Source: Pseudomonadota bacterium
GTDB lineage: Bacteria > Desulfobacterota > Desulfobulbia > Desulfobulbales > JAGXFP01
Reading direction: 5' to 3'
Assembly (NCBI GenBank): GCA_018814305.1
Contig: JAHJAA010000009.1
Span: 1 to 64,000, forward strand
DNA length: 64,000 bases
The stretch's first letter is position 1. Each line of letters begins with the position of its first letter. Positions 26,566 to 36,167 of the stretch are shown here, piece by piece. Under the pieces are notes generated by a model. The model did not search any database. It saw nothing but the letters and a program-made list of their open reading frames with translations, and was not told the origin of the DNA. The translations under genes were made by a program, and so were the position numbers.

Positions 26566-28470
26566 TTACTGCCAGGCACCAGCGCTTTGGACGTAAGCGG
26601 TGTAGCCGGTTCCTTCATCACCATTACCGGTGAAGGCGAAACCACCACCCAAGCCAAAGGTACAGGTAGCAACGACGGCCACGTTGGCATCACCAACATT
26701 GCCGGTACCAGCGGTCAGGTTAGAGAGCAGGGTAGCCAAGGCGCCTGCATTCCACTGTCCGGCAGCTGCGATGCTCGGGGTGGTATAGGATGCGGTGTCG
26801 CCGTCGCCATCGGTGAAGGCCAGGGTACAGGTCCCGGCTGCGGCAGAACCGTTAACCACGGTGAAGCCGCCCCACCAACCCGCAATCGAGCCGTCCATCG
26901 GAGGCAGGAAGGGGTAGAGCAGGATGGTACCGGTACCGGCTGCAATCGCCGGGCAGGTGGTGACGAAGGTCCCAACGGTCCGGGACTCGGTGAAGATGTT
27001 ACCACAGGGGTACTTGTCCAGAGCGATGGTGAAAACAGCCTCGACGCCGTTGCCGATGATGGAGGTATCATATACCATCAGTGGGAAATCGACAAACAGG
27101 GTGTCATAGGTATCGATACCGGTGATGGCACCGACTCTGCCGGTGGACAGACTGCTCACCCGCTTGCTGGTAGAAACGGCACAGCTACCTGCATCAAAAC
27201 CGGTGGTTGAACCGGTAATTGCAAAGGCGGCAGGAACTGCAGTACCACCAGCAATACAGCCGGTGTCTTGGGTCTGGGACGGAGTATAACCGGTAAGTGC
27301 AACACCAGTCCCGCTGAAATAGACCCCGCTGGAGGCTGTCACGGTCATGTCATAACGATCGCCAGGATCGCCAAAGGGAGAGGCGGCATTGACCAGCATA
27401 CGATTGCCGGTGAACGGATTGGCGCTGTTGGTGGTACAGTAGCCAGTAGGGGCGACTGGAACGGCGGCCATGGTATCTTCGTAATCAAAACTACACTTGC
27501 CCTGGTCACCAATAAGGAGGTTGCCGGTGGCCGGTTTGGCGGTCTTGCCGGAGCAGCTGATCAAACTGATTGCATTGTTTGAAGCGGTATGGGCCAACTG
27601 GGAGTCACCGGTGAAGGTCAGGAAGCTGTTCAAAGAGTTGAAACTGGTGAACATCAGATCACCGCTCATGTTTTCAGCATTGACACACAGGGTGTTCTCA
27701 GCATTAGGAATGTTGTGAGGAGCGGGATACGCAACACCATCATTCAAGGCGATTTCGTCAGTGGTTACATCGCCCCAAACCGTAGCAACACCAGCAACCA
27801 GGGCGGTATTGGTGCCCGTGTTGTTGAGGACGACAAAGCCGTTGTAAGGCTTACCATCAAGCAAACGCATGGTTAATGATGAGTCAGCAGCAACCGTCAG
27901 GGTATCGGTCAAAGTAGCCGCATCGGTGGTTCCATAGACTTTAACCCAGACGCGACGACCATTGGCCGGAGCGCTGACATGGAAGACAACATTTGCCGCA
28001 ACGGTAGCAGCGCCGACATTAGAAACGGTGTTGTTGGTGTAAGGACCAGCGGTTGCGTTGATAGCGAGGCCGGGAAAGGCACCCATGCCAGTCAGGAATG
28101 CATTGGCGTTAGCGATTGTGGTTCCAGCGGCAGCGGCAAGAGGAAAGGCTGCTAAGCCGGCCGCAGTCGAAGTGGCAGGATAGGTGATGTTAAACGCCTC
28201 ATTTCCTATCGCCCGAGCTGAACCGATCATGTAATCGATGCCGGGTGAACAGACGTAGGTGTTGGTGGGCAGATCCATGTACAACCAGTCACCCTCGGTC
28301 AGGATGGTACCAGCGTCAAAGGTCATGGTGATGGAACCAACCTGCTCGCAACTCTTCTTGATGATCGCCGGTGAGGTCAGGGTGACCTGGGCGGTATCAG
28401 CCGCCTGGGCGGTTGCCGCAAATGCCAGCATGGTCCCGGCAAGGGCAAGACTTTTAAATACTCTTTTCAT
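26566..28470 (-). CDS. Abundant-type exported protein, Ala/Thr/Gly rich, possibly surface layer
   Basis: 634 residues. GGAGG lies six bases before the ATG, and the signal peptide is classic (cleavage after TAQA). The mature chain is rich in Ala, Thr and Gly, with very low Lys/Arg and paired Cys residues. The C-terminal part has WWGGFTVVNGS, related in pattern to the modules of the 809-residue protein. Strong RBS, strong terminator and biased composition suggest high expression, as for surface-layer or matrix proteins. I recognise no named family; the function is unknown. Confidence 0.75.
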   Translation of the reverse strand: MKRVFKSLALAGTMLAFAATAQAADTAQVTLTSPAIIKKSCEQVGSITMTFDAGTILTEGDWLYMDLPTNTYVCSPGIDYMIGSARAIGNEAFNITYPATSTAAGLAAFPLAAAAGTTIANANAFLTGMGAFPGLAINATAGPYTNNTVSNVGAATVAANVVFHVSAPANGRRVWVKVYGTTDAATLTDTLTVAADSSLTMRLLDGKPYNGFVVLNNTGTNTALVAGVATVWGDVTTDEIALNDGVAYPAPHNIPNAENTLCVNAENMSGDLMFTSFNSLNSFLTFTGDSQLAHTASNNAISLISCSGKTAKPATGNLLIGDQGKCSFDYEDTMAAVPVAPTGYCTTNSANPFTGNRMLVNAASPFGDPGDRYDMTVTASSGVYFSGTGVALTGYTPSQTQDTGCIAGGTAVPAAFAITGSTTGFDAGSCAVSTSKRVSSLSTGRVGAITGIDTYDTLFVDFPLMVYDTSIIGNGVEAVFTIALDKYPCGNIFTESRTVGTFVTTCPAIAAGTGTILLYPFLPPMDGSIAGWWGGFTVVNGSAAAGTCTLAFTDGDGDTASYTTPSIAAAGQWNAGALATLLSNLTAGTGNVGDANVAVVATCTFGLGGGFAFTGNGDEGTGYTAYVQSAGAWQ

Positions 28471-28589
28471 GAAATTCCTCCGTTAGATAATACGTTTGTT
28501 GTAACTTCGACAGTACTACTTGGTTCAACTAACTTTTTTTGATATCGCGAAATCAAAAAAAACACAACTACAAACAGCCAAAGAGTCAT
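28467..28589 (-). CDS. Possible 40-residue single-pass membrane protein
   Basis: An ATG at 28589 opens 40 codons: a hydrophobic N-terminus (TLWLFVVVFFLIS), then RYQKK and a polar tail. Its TGA overlaps the ATG of the 634-residue protein gene (ATGA), which suggests translational coupling. AAGGAGG is present but 14 bases before the ATG, which is long, and lies in the loop of a weak GACA/TGTC hairpin. The ORF could also be chance in an AT-rich leader. Confidence 0.35.
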   Translation of the reverse strand: MTLWLFVVVFFLISRYQKKLVEPSSTVEVTTNVLSNGGIS

Positions 28590-28714
28590 TTTTTTTCGGG
28601 ACACCTCCTTGTCTTTTAGTTTGTCTAATAAAACTTTTAGCCAGTATTTCTTCTGGTGGCTCTCAATCCTTGCAGGACCTGCAGGGATGAAACTAACTAT
28701 AGAATGTGGAAATC

Positions 28715-30145
28715 TTACTGTTCGTTCAGGTCAATGTCAAACCAAACATTATGATTTTGGACATTTTTTTCAATAAATTGCAGCGCTTCCGTTGAACTGA
28801 ACAGAATAATCAGATAATAACCAGGTTTGACTCGACTATTGATCTGGCCCTCCAGGTCGGAACGCAGATGGCGCCCGGCCCCGTAGTAGATCACCGGCTG
28901 GTCTGCCACCCCTTCGCCCGGGGTATACAATCCGTCATGGTTGGCATCGCGGTAAACCACGCCCATGAGGGTCGGGTAGGTTTGCTCCTGCTTCTGGACC
29001 AGATCCACGGTGGCCAGGTAATAGCCGTGGCGTTCCCCGCTGAGATCGGTCATTTCAGCCAGGTCTATACTGACCCCGACGGTGTCCGCCAGGGGATGGT
29101 AGAGTGAGGGGAATTTGCAACCGGTCCCCTGGTCGTTGATTAACAGTTGGGCCAGCAGTTCCTGGAGGGCCTGTTCCGGAACGGGGTAGTCCTCGGTTGC
29201 CACCCAGGCGATACCCTCGGTGGCGGAGAGGCCCGGCAGACCGGCCTCGGCAATCCGTGTCTCCAGGGTGGTGCCATTGGGGGAGAGCGGGCCGACATAA
29301 TCGTAGTTGATCATCTCCGTGGCGTGAAGCTGAGCGGTCTCGGCCAGGATCGGTTCGCTGATCATCGGGGGCAGACCCAGCGGGTTTGGGAGCGTTGAAT
29401 CAGGACACTGGGCGCGATTGATTTCCAGGAAGGTCTCGGTCTTGACCGGTTTGACCCTGGCCTGGTTAATTAGCAGCACAAGTTCGCGTTCCAGGGTGGC
29501 CAGATGTTCCCTGGTGATCTCATCCGAGGCAAAGTCACAGGTGGTCAGGTAGGCGTTATAATCTCGCCCCCCCAGTTCCATTTTGCCTGAGCCCATGGCG
29601 AGTCCCACCGTGCTGATCAAGGGATTTAAAAGATAGCGGGGCTCGGTGCGATCCGGATTCAGTTCGTCAAGAAACATATTACGAAAAAGATGTTCCACGG
29701 CCTGGTCCGGGGTAATCAGGTTGACAAAGCTCAAGAGTCCCAACGTCTCACCGACCAGACTGGCCTGGTACCCGGCGTTGGCCAGCCGTTGGCGGACCGT
29801 GGTGCCGTATGCCCCGTCTTTTTCATAGTATTGATTGCGGAACATCTCGTCGGTGTGTAATTGGGCCGTCAGGGATAAGCGATCATTTTTGGTGAGACCG
29901 GGTAGCCCGGAGGTCAGAACCTTGGTCAGTTCCGGTAGGTCGGCCAGGACCTGAGCAGGGTTTAATCCCAGGGCTGCCGCGGTGGTCAAGGGGGACCGAC
30001 GGGCTGCGTTTATCAGGGTCAGGAGTTTAGCGGTCTGTTGCTCATGGTTGGCGGCAGCCAGGGCGGAACGAGCCGCGCCCAGGCCGGTCAGCATGAAAAG
30101 AGCAAGCAGGAAGCAGGTTGCATTTTTGATGGTTAAATGATTCAT
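28715..30145 (-). CDS. Exported protein with two CAP/SCP-like domains
   Basis: 476 residues from the ATG at 30145, chosen because the signal peptide (MNHLTIKNATCFLLALF) starts there; a further upstream start at 30193 is possible. Two SCP/CAP-like units are seen: about 35-215 (LLTLINAARRSPL, LSLTAQLHTDEM) and about 220-400 (LVLLINQARVKPV, ETAQLHATEMINYD, VGVSIDL). The C-terminus (about 400-476) is a small beta domain with YRDANHDGLYTPGEG, an EF-hand-like loop. CAP proteins are secreted and have diverse roles; the role here is unknown. Confidence 0.75.
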   Translation of the reverse strand: MNHLTIKNATCFLLALFMLTGLGAARSALAAANHEQQTAKLLTLINAARRSPLTTAAALGLNPAQVLADLPELTKVLTSGLPGLTKNDRLSLTAQLHTDEMFRNQYYEKDGAYGTTVRQRLANAGYQASLVGETLGLLSFVNLITPDQAVEHLFRNMFLDELNPDRTEPRYLLNPLISTVGLAMGSGKMELGGRDYNAYLTTCDFASDEITREHLATLERELVLLINQARVKPVKTETFLEINRAQCPDSTLPNPLGLPPMISEPILAETAQLHATEMINYDYVGPLSPNGTTLETRIAEAGLPGLSATEGIAWVATEDYPVPEQALQELLAQLLINDQGTGCKFPSLYHPLADTVGVSIDLAEMTDLSGERHGYYLATVDLVQKQEQTYPTLMGVVYRDANHDGLYTPGEGVADQPVIYYGAGRHLRSDLEGQINSRVKPGYYLIILFSSTEALQFIEKNVQNHNVWFDIDLNEQ

Positions 30146-30193
30146 CGTCAAAAAAAATACCGCGTGAGTTACGTTGCCGGGCGTTACGCCCAA

Positions 30194-30669
30194 TAAAATC
30201 GAGGATGACTTGAAGTGGCTGCAAGATTAATACCAGTCCGAAAAAAAACAAGACACTCCCGGGAGATAGTTTGCCTTTTACTGAAATCTGAATGGGGTGA
30301 TGGGTAGATATCTGTCGATTATTCAAGGGGTTATTGAAGGTTGCAACGGAGAACTCGGTTTGGGGGCATCACCATGCCAGCTGGTGGCGGCAAGGAGCAA
30401 TGGATTGTCCAACCAAGTATCGTTGGCTATATTCAGCCAACTCTGTTTATATCTAGCCACCGGAAAGGAGCTGACCGGTCGAATTCAGCAGAGGGTCGGT
30501 GGCCTGCGATTCTGGGGGAACCTCTTGTTCCGTACCGTGCAATACTATGGAGGAGCCTCAAGGCACTGGAATCATCTCCGGGACAGTGGGGTGATGGGTG
30601 CCCTCTCTATTCCATCCTTCTGGCGGTCGTTCACTCATTTGGAATATTTCTTGCTTTAAAGGCAGCTTC
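30194..30669. other. Intergenic stretch upstream of gspE, no gene assigned
   Basis: This 476-base region separates divergent genes. Two overlapping plus-strand ORFs (30297-30659 and 30341-30673) look composition-driven and show no family features. I found no riboswitch consensus, tRNA or clear promoter, although it must contain the T2SS operon promoter. Confidence 0.5.
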
Positions 30670-32184
30670 ATGAATCTATTATCACGAATTGACTACCCCC
30701 GGGAACCGGTGGTTCTGGCCAACCTGACCCTGAAGTATATGAAGCAGGCCCGCTTTGTTCCGCTGCGGTTTGTTGACGAAGAGCTCCATATCGCCCAGGC
30801 GGAGATCGATGATGCGGCCACGGTTCAGGCCCTGGAACTGGCTTGTGGTTGCAAGGTTGTTCCCCATCACGGCCGGCTTGATGAGGTGATGGAGGTCATT
30901 GAACAGCTCTATGGAGTGAACAGTAAATCGATTAATTCGATCATCGAGGAGGCGGATAAGGATCTGGCCGAAGTCATTGTCGGTGGAGACGATGACGTGG
31001 GGCATCTCCGTGATCTGGCCCAGGAGGCCCCGATCATCCGGTTGGTCAATCGGCTCATTGTCAAGGCGGTGGAGATGCGGGCCAGCGATATCCACTTTGA
31101 ACCGTTTGAGCATCGCTTTCGGGTTCGCTATCGGTTGGACGGTCTGTTGCAGGAGGTCGAGTCGCCGCCGGCCCGGCTGCAGGCGGCGATTATCTCCCGG
31201 GTCAAGATCATGGCCAGGCTGGATATCTCGGAGCGCCGCCGTCCCCAGGACGGCAGGATTAAACTGAAGATCGGTGATCGGGAGATCGATTTCCGGATTT
31301 CAACCATCCCCACCCATTATGGAGAGAGTCTGGTCCTACGGATTCTGGATCGGGAATCCCTGGTCTTGGATCTTGCTGTTCTGGGGTTCCCTGAGAATCT
31401 GCAGGCCGAGTGGGATGCCCTGGTTGCCAACCCTTACGGAATGATCCTGGTCACCGGGCCAACCGGCAGCGGCAAGACCTCGACCCTCTATACCACCCTG
31501 GATAAGATCAATACCCCGACCCAGAAAATCATGACCCTGGAGGATCCCATCGAATATCAGCTGGACGGGATCAATCAGATTCAGACCAATCCGAAGATCG
31601 GCTTTAACTTCGCCAATGGGCTGCGATCCATTGTTCGGCAGGATCCGGACATTATTCTGGTTGGGGAGATCCGTGACCAGGAAACTGCCCAGATTGCCGT
31701 CCAGTCCGCCTTGACCGGGCATCTGTTGTTTTCCACCCTCCATACCAACGATGCCGCCGGCGCCATTACTCGTCTGCTGGATATGGGGATCGAGAATTTT
31801 CTGCTTTCATCCACCCTGCTCGGGATCCTGGCCCAACGGCTGGTCCGGGTGATCTGTCCCCATTGTAAAGAAGAGATGGCCCCGGATGCCAAGTTGCTCC
31901 GGGCCATGAAGCTCCCCCCGGAGGAGACCGAGACCATGGTCTTTTACCAAGGGAGGGGCTGTGACGAGTGCCGCCATACCGGATTCAAGGGGCGCATTGC
32001 CATCTTTGAATATCTGTCGGTGGATGATGAGATCAGAAGGGAGATCCACCGGGAGTCTAGCACCGAAGTGATCCGGGAGACCGCCTTGAAGAAGGGCATG
32101 GTCACCCTGCGCCAGGATGGCTGGCACAAGGTTCGTGAGGGTATAACCACCGTTTCCGAGGTGTTGCGGGTAACCATGGGGTGA
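30670..32184 (+). CDS. gspE: Type II secretion ATPase GspE
   Basis: 504 residues from the ATG at 30670 (AAAGG upstream). An N-terminal MshEN-like domain is followed by RASDIHFEP, Walker A GPTGSGKTS (about 262), Asp box, Walker B IILVGEIRD (about 327) and a tetra-Cys zinc site (CPHC about 396, CDEC about 431). It is the cytoplasmic hexameric ATPase that powers pseudopilus assembly. It is the first gene of the T2SS cluster, but two glycan-type genes separate it from gspF. Confidence 0.9.
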   Translation: MNLLSRIDYPREPVVLANLTLKYMKQARFVPLRFVDEELHIAQAEIDDAATVQALELACGCKVVPHHGRLDEVMEVIEQLYGVNSKSINSIIEEADKDLAEVIVGGDDDVGHLRDLAQEAPIIRLVNRLIVKAVEMRASDIHFEPFEHRFRVRYRLDGLLQEVESPPARLQAAIISRVKIMARLDISERRRPQDGRIKLKIGDREIDFRISTIPTHYGESLVLRILDRESLVLDLAVLGFPENLQAEWDALVANPYGMILVTGPTGSGKTSTLYTTLDKINTPTQKIMTLEDPIEYQLDGINQIQTNPKIGFNFANGLRSIVRQDPDIILVGEIRDQETAQIAVQSALTGHLLFSTLHTNDAAGAITRLLDMGIENFLLSSTLLGILAQRLVRVICPHCKEEMAPDAKLLRAMKLPPEETETMVFYQGRGCDECRHTGFKGRIAIFEYLSVDDEIRREIHRESSTEVIRETALKKGMVTLRQDGWHKVREGITTVSEVLRVTMG

Positions 32185-32197
32185 GGGTTCGAGATCC

Positions 32198-33697
32198 ATG
32201 GGTGACATACCCTTCAATACCCATGTTTATACAATGATAAATGTAAATAAACAGAGTAATCAGATCAATTATGGAACACTTTTCGGCGTTGTTTTTGCGA
32301 TCAAGTGGTTGATCTATCTGGTTGATTCGAATGTTCAATTCTTTATTGGAGATTCGATAAGTTATATTCATACTGCCCGGACTGGTTGGATTCCGGAGGA
32401 TCGTTCTTTTTTGTACGGTTTTTTCATTCGCTGGATTTCATCCGTCAGTCATTCGTTGTCCTCAGTGGTTGGTGGGCAAATTTTGCTGAGTGGGATTGTC
32501 GCTGTAGGTCTCGGATTTATCTTGAAGGAGTATTTGTCGGTCCGGAAGGGGATAGCACTATCCTTTGCCATTATTTGTGCATTGGAACCCCTTCAGCTCA
32601 TGTTCGAGCGGTATGTGATGACGGAATCAATCTGTTTGGCTGTGTTCGTGCTCTATCTCACGATGGTCCTTGGTTACCTGAAACGACCACGGTTTTTTGC
32701 CATTGTCGGGATTTCCGGACTGGGAGTTCTGCTGATCGCTTTTCGGATTTCATTTTTACCGGTGGTTGTCATCGGTGCATTTCTGATTCCGCTGCTGGCT
32801 GCCCGGGAAAAAATCCAAAAGTTGTTTTTTGCGGCCCCCGGAACTGCAGGTGAAAAAAGAAAAATAGCCTGGGCTCTGGGGCTCCATCTGGTGTTGATGG
32901 GAGGGGGGACCCTTGGGGGATTGCAGGGCTACCAATATCTTAACGGTGCCCTTTCGGAAAAAAGGCCGGCCTTTCAATATGAGAATGGATTTTTTTTGAT
33001 TGCATCATGGGCGCCTGTTCTGAAGAAGCAGGATTTCCCCATTCAAGAAGAGGCCGATGCAATTTTTGATAATCTCCCCTTTGATTTGAAGGATTATCGA
33101 TTCCGCGAAAGTCAACGGTGGCTCCCGGATTGCCTGGTGGGTAGGATTAAGGCTCGCTTTAAGGAACCGGGTCGGGCCAATCAGTTGAGTCTTGAAACAG
33201 CCAGGAACGCCTTGAAGAGAGACCCTTTGGGGGTTATCAATCTGGCTTGGCTGACCTACCGTGATTTTTGGATTTCTGCTCAGTTGGATGAAGCATTGCA
33301 CTGGGATCGTGGTGAACGGCCATTACCGAAAGAATTTTCCACCATTCTTCTTAAAGATTACTCTCTGAACGCTGAGGACTTCCCCCAGCGCAAGACTTTA
33401 ACCAATCAGTACTTTTTTCACGCGGTGCCATGGTATTACATTGTGCTTCTTCTTCCCGTTATTGTCCTGCTCACCTTATTTTCCTGCCGGGAGGGGCAAA
33501 TGATGCCTTTAGGGTATCTGGGAGGGGTGGTCGGTCTTCTTTTTCTCCTTTCTTTCGGGGTTGTTTCTAAAACGGTCGTGCGGTATCTGCATCCTTTGGC
33601 CTGGTGTGTTTTGTTGTTTTTTGGGGTTTTGGTTAATAATTATATGATTTTATTGGAAAAATATATAAGAAGAGTGGCAATGGAGCAAAAGAGTTGA
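32198..33697 (+). CDS. Multi-pass membrane protein, possible GT-C-type glycosyltransferase
   Basis: 499 residues with about ten to twelve transmembrane segments. An early loop has GDSISYIHTA, and FERYVMTES lies in a later loop, reminiscent of PMT/ArnT-like GT-C enzymes, which use polyprenyl-phosphate sugars. The first ATG follows GAGGG; an internal ATG at 32234 is an alternative. The sequence is visibly richer in A and T than the gsp genes on both sides. With the next GT2 gene it forms a likely lipid-linked-sugar pair. Family assignment is tentative. Confidence 0.6.
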   Translation: MGDIPFNTHVYTMINVNKQSNQINYGTLFGVVFAIKWLIYLVDSNVQFFIGDSISYIHTARTGWIPEDRSFLYGFFIRWISSVSHSLSSVVGGQILLSGIVAVGLGFILKEYLSVRKGIALSFAIICALEPLQLMFERYVMTESICLAVFVLYLTMVLGYLKRPRFFAIVGISGLGVLLIAFRISFLPVVVIGAFLIPLLAAREKIQKLFFAAPGTAGEKRKIAWALGLHLVLMGGGTLGGLQGYQYLNGALSEKRPAFQYENGFFLIASWAPVLKKQDFPIQEEADAIFDNLPFDLKDYRFRESQRWLPDCLVGRIKARFKEPGRANQLSLETARNALKRDPLGVINLAWLTYRDFWISAQLDEALHWDRGERPLPKEFSTILLKDYSLNAEDFPQRKTLTNQYFFHAVPWYYIVLLLPVIVLLTLFSCREGQMMPLGYLGGVVGLLFLLSFGVVSKTVVRYLHPLAWCVLLFFGVLVNNYMILLEKYIRRVAMEQKS

Positions 33698-33787
33698 GTT
33701 CTGGCGGAAGCGGAAGCTATGGATGATCACTTTATTGATTGTCAGCGATCGTAAGGATTTGATTGGAAATATAGAAAGGAGCAGGAA

Positions 33788-34801
33788 TTGGCATCGTATC
33801 TTTCCCATGACTCGGGTAGTAGGAGCAGCGTTGTCGACGAGGATTTTTCCGGCTATACCTTGGCTGTTTTGATCCCGTGTTACAACGAAGAGGGCACCGT
33901 CGGCAAGGTCGTTTCCGAATTTAGAAAAGCACTGCCGATGGCGGAGATCTTTGTCTATGATAACAATTCAACCGACGGTACCCGGGAAGCGGCCTTGGCG
34001 GGCGGTGCGGTTGTCCGGTCAGAACCTCTGCAGGGCAAGGGGAATGTTATTCGGCGAATGTTCAGTGATATCGAAGCTGATATTTATCTGATAGTTGATG
34101 GGGATGATACCTATCATGCTCCGAGCGCTCCCCTTCTGGTGCAGCGTCTTCTATCCGACCACCTTGATATGGTGAATGCCTCGAGAATTTCTCAGGTAAA
34201 ACAGGCCTTCCGGCCGGGACATCGGTTCGGGAATATTCTGTTGTCCCGGATCGTTGCCGGCATCTTTGGGGATCGCATCAAGGATATGCTGTCAGGATAC
34301 CGGGTTTTTTCAAGACGGTTTGTGAAATCGTTTCCTGCCTTGTCAAATGAATTTGAAATTGAAACGGAACTGACTGTTCATGCCCTTGAACTGCGGATGC
34401 CGATTGCGGAAATTGAGACACCATATAAAGAAAGGCCGGCTGGTTCGTTCAGTAAATTAAAAACCGGCCGTGATGGAGTCCGAATTTTGAAAATGATTGC
34501 CGCGGTGGTGAAAGAGGAGCGGCCCTTGCCGTTTTTTAGTTTGCTCTTCGCAATTTTGGCCTCGGTCTCGGTGATTCTAGCTGTGCCGATTTTTATGGAA
34601 TATCATGCAACCGGTCTGGTTCCCCGTTTTCCCACGGCTATTTTGTCGACCGGGATGATGCTGCTTGGGTTCCTCTGTTTGGGTTGTGGTTTGATTCTTG
34701 ATACGGTAACCCACGGACGTCGGGAAATGAAAAGAATGTTGTACTTGTTCTATGGGGATACCTCGTCTCTACAGACAAACAGTCGGCGGATCGGAAGTTA
34801 A
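33788..34801 (+). CDS. GT2 family glycosyltransferase with C-terminal membrane segments
   Basis: 337 residues from a TTG start with AGGAG seven bases upstream. The GT2 core shows LIPCYNEEGTVGKV, YDNNSTDGT and the DGDDTYH metal motif (about 106), and ends with two hydrophobic segments (about 250-310). This layout matches dolichol- or undecaprenyl-phosphate sugar synthases. It likely feeds the membrane protein encoded before it, perhaps modifying an envelope glycan or a secreted protein. It ends 14 bases before gspF. Confidence 0.85.
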   Translation: MASYLSHDSGSRSSVVDEDFSGYTLAVLIPCYNEEGTVGKVVSEFRKALPMAEIFVYDNNSTDGTREAALAGGAVVRSEPLQGKGNVIRRMFSDIEADIYLIVDGDDTYHAPSAPLLVQRLLSDHLDMVNASRISQVKQAFRPGHRFGNILLSRIVAGIFGDRIKDMLSGYRVFSRRFVKSFPALSNEFEIETELTVHALELRMPIAEIETPYKERPAGSFSKLKTGRDGVRILKMIAAVVKEERPLPFFSLLFAILASVSVILAVPIFMEYHATGLVPRFPTAILSTGMMLLGFLCLGCGLILDTVTHGRREMKRMLYLFYGDTSSLQTNSRRIGS

Positions 34802-34815
34802 TATCGGTACCCACT

Positions 34816-36045
34816 ATGCCATTTTATGAATATAAAGCCAGCGATCTGTCGGGCAAGATCTTCAAGGGAGGCCTGGAGGCGGCGGATGACCAGGGTGCCC
34901 TCGATGAACTTGACGGGTTGGGATATATTCCCATTAAAATCCGCGCCATTGCCGGGGAAAAAAACGGCAGCGGCGACCGAGGATTACCCCTTGTCCTGCA
35001 GAATGTGTTTCGTCGATCCAGGTCCCGGGAGGTCACGGCCTTTACCCAGGATCTGGCCACCCTGCTCAAGGCGGGGTTGCCCATTGACACGTCCTTGCAG
35101 ATTTTGATCGATACCGCTGCCACGGACTTTAGTGGTACGGTGCGGGAAATTTTGTTCACCGTCCAGAAGGGGCAATATCTGTCCGATGCCCTGGCTCAGC
35201 ACCCTGAGGTCTTTAACCGCTTCTACATTAATATGGTGAAAGCCGGTGAGGCGGGCGGGGTGCTGGATGATGTTCTGGAAAGGCTGGGTGCTTTTCTGGA
35301 GTCTTCCCAGGAATTGGTCGATTATATCAAGTCGGCCATGCTCTATCCGCTCTTTCTGCTGGGGGTGGGGTCGTTGTCAATCCTCGTCCTGTTGACCTTT
35401 GTTATTCCCCGGTTTTCAGTGATCTTTCAGGATATGGGGACGGCTATTCCCATGGCGGCCCGGATCCTCCTGGGGGTGAGCGATGGCCTCAAGACCTGGT
35501 GGTGGCTCATGCTGGTCGGCACGGTGGTCGTGGTCGCCGGTTTTATGGTTTATACCGCCAGCGGTCCGGGACGGGCCTGGCTCGATGGCTTTAAGCTGAA
35601 GATCCCTCTGCTTAAAGACCTGATCAAGAAGCAGGAGATAGCGAGGTTCAGCCGGACGCTAGGTACTCTGGTTCATAGCAATGTCCCGATTCTTCAGGCC
35701 CTGGAACTGGTTCGGGATATCATCTCCAATCAAGTGATTGCCGATTCTCTGGGAGAGGTCCACAGCCGGGTTAAAGAGGGCGGTAAGTTGGCCCGCCCCC
35801 TGGCCGCGATCGGACTTTTTCCACCCATGGCCATCCAGATGATCACCGTGGGTGAGGAGACCGGGAAGCTCGATGAGATGTTGTTACGGGTGGCGGACAG
35901 CTATGAGAAGATTGTCCGAAATCTGGTGAAAAAGTACGTCGGACTTATCGAACCGGTGATGATTCTGGCCATGGGGGTGATGATCGGTGGGATTGTCATT
36001 ACCATGCTCATGGGGATCTTCAGTATGAATGATTTGCCGTTTTAG
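34816..36045 (+). CDS. gspF: Type II secretion inner-membrane protein GspF
   Basis: 409 residues, two T2SSF domains (about 70-195 and 270-395), each cytoplasmic helical bundle followed by a transmembrane segment. The N-terminus MPFYEYKASDLSGK and VGEETGKLDEML near 350 are family hallmarks. It forms the platform that interacts with the ATPase GspE and the GspL subunit. A 122-base gap follows before the toxin-antitoxin pair. Confidence 0.9.
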   Translation: MPFYEYKASDLSGKIFKGGLEAADDQGALDELDGLGYIPIKIRAIAGEKNGSGDRGLPLVLQNVFRRSRSREVTAFTQDLATLLKAGLPIDTSLQILIDTAATDFSGTVREILFTVQKGQYLSDALAQHPEVFNRFYINMVKAGEAGGVLDDVLERLGAFLESSQELVDYIKSAMLYPLFLLGVGSLSILVLLTFVIPRFSVIFQDMGTAIPMAARILLGVSDGLKTWWWLMLVGTVVVVAGFMVYTASGPGRAWLDGFKLKIPLLKDLIKKQEIARFSRTLGTLVHSNVPILQALELVRDIISNQVIADSLGEVHSRVKEGGKLARPLAAIGLFPPMAIQMITVGEETGKLDEMLLRVADSYEKIVRNLVKKYVGLIEPVMILAMGVMIGGIVITMLMGIFSMNDLPF

Positions 36046-36167
36046 TCCCTTACCAGTGGTTTTTTTTTAATAAACGTAAACCTGCAGTTAAGGCACTTAT
36101 CCAGGGCCTTAATTTGCTTTCCAGTTTATCTGGGTCAGGGCGAAGGTTGAACTGTAATTGGAGGTAA

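Noticed and set aside
30297-30673. Two overlapping plus-strand ORFs upstream of gspE
   Set aside because: No family features, mutual overlap and poor start signals; treated as untranslated leader.
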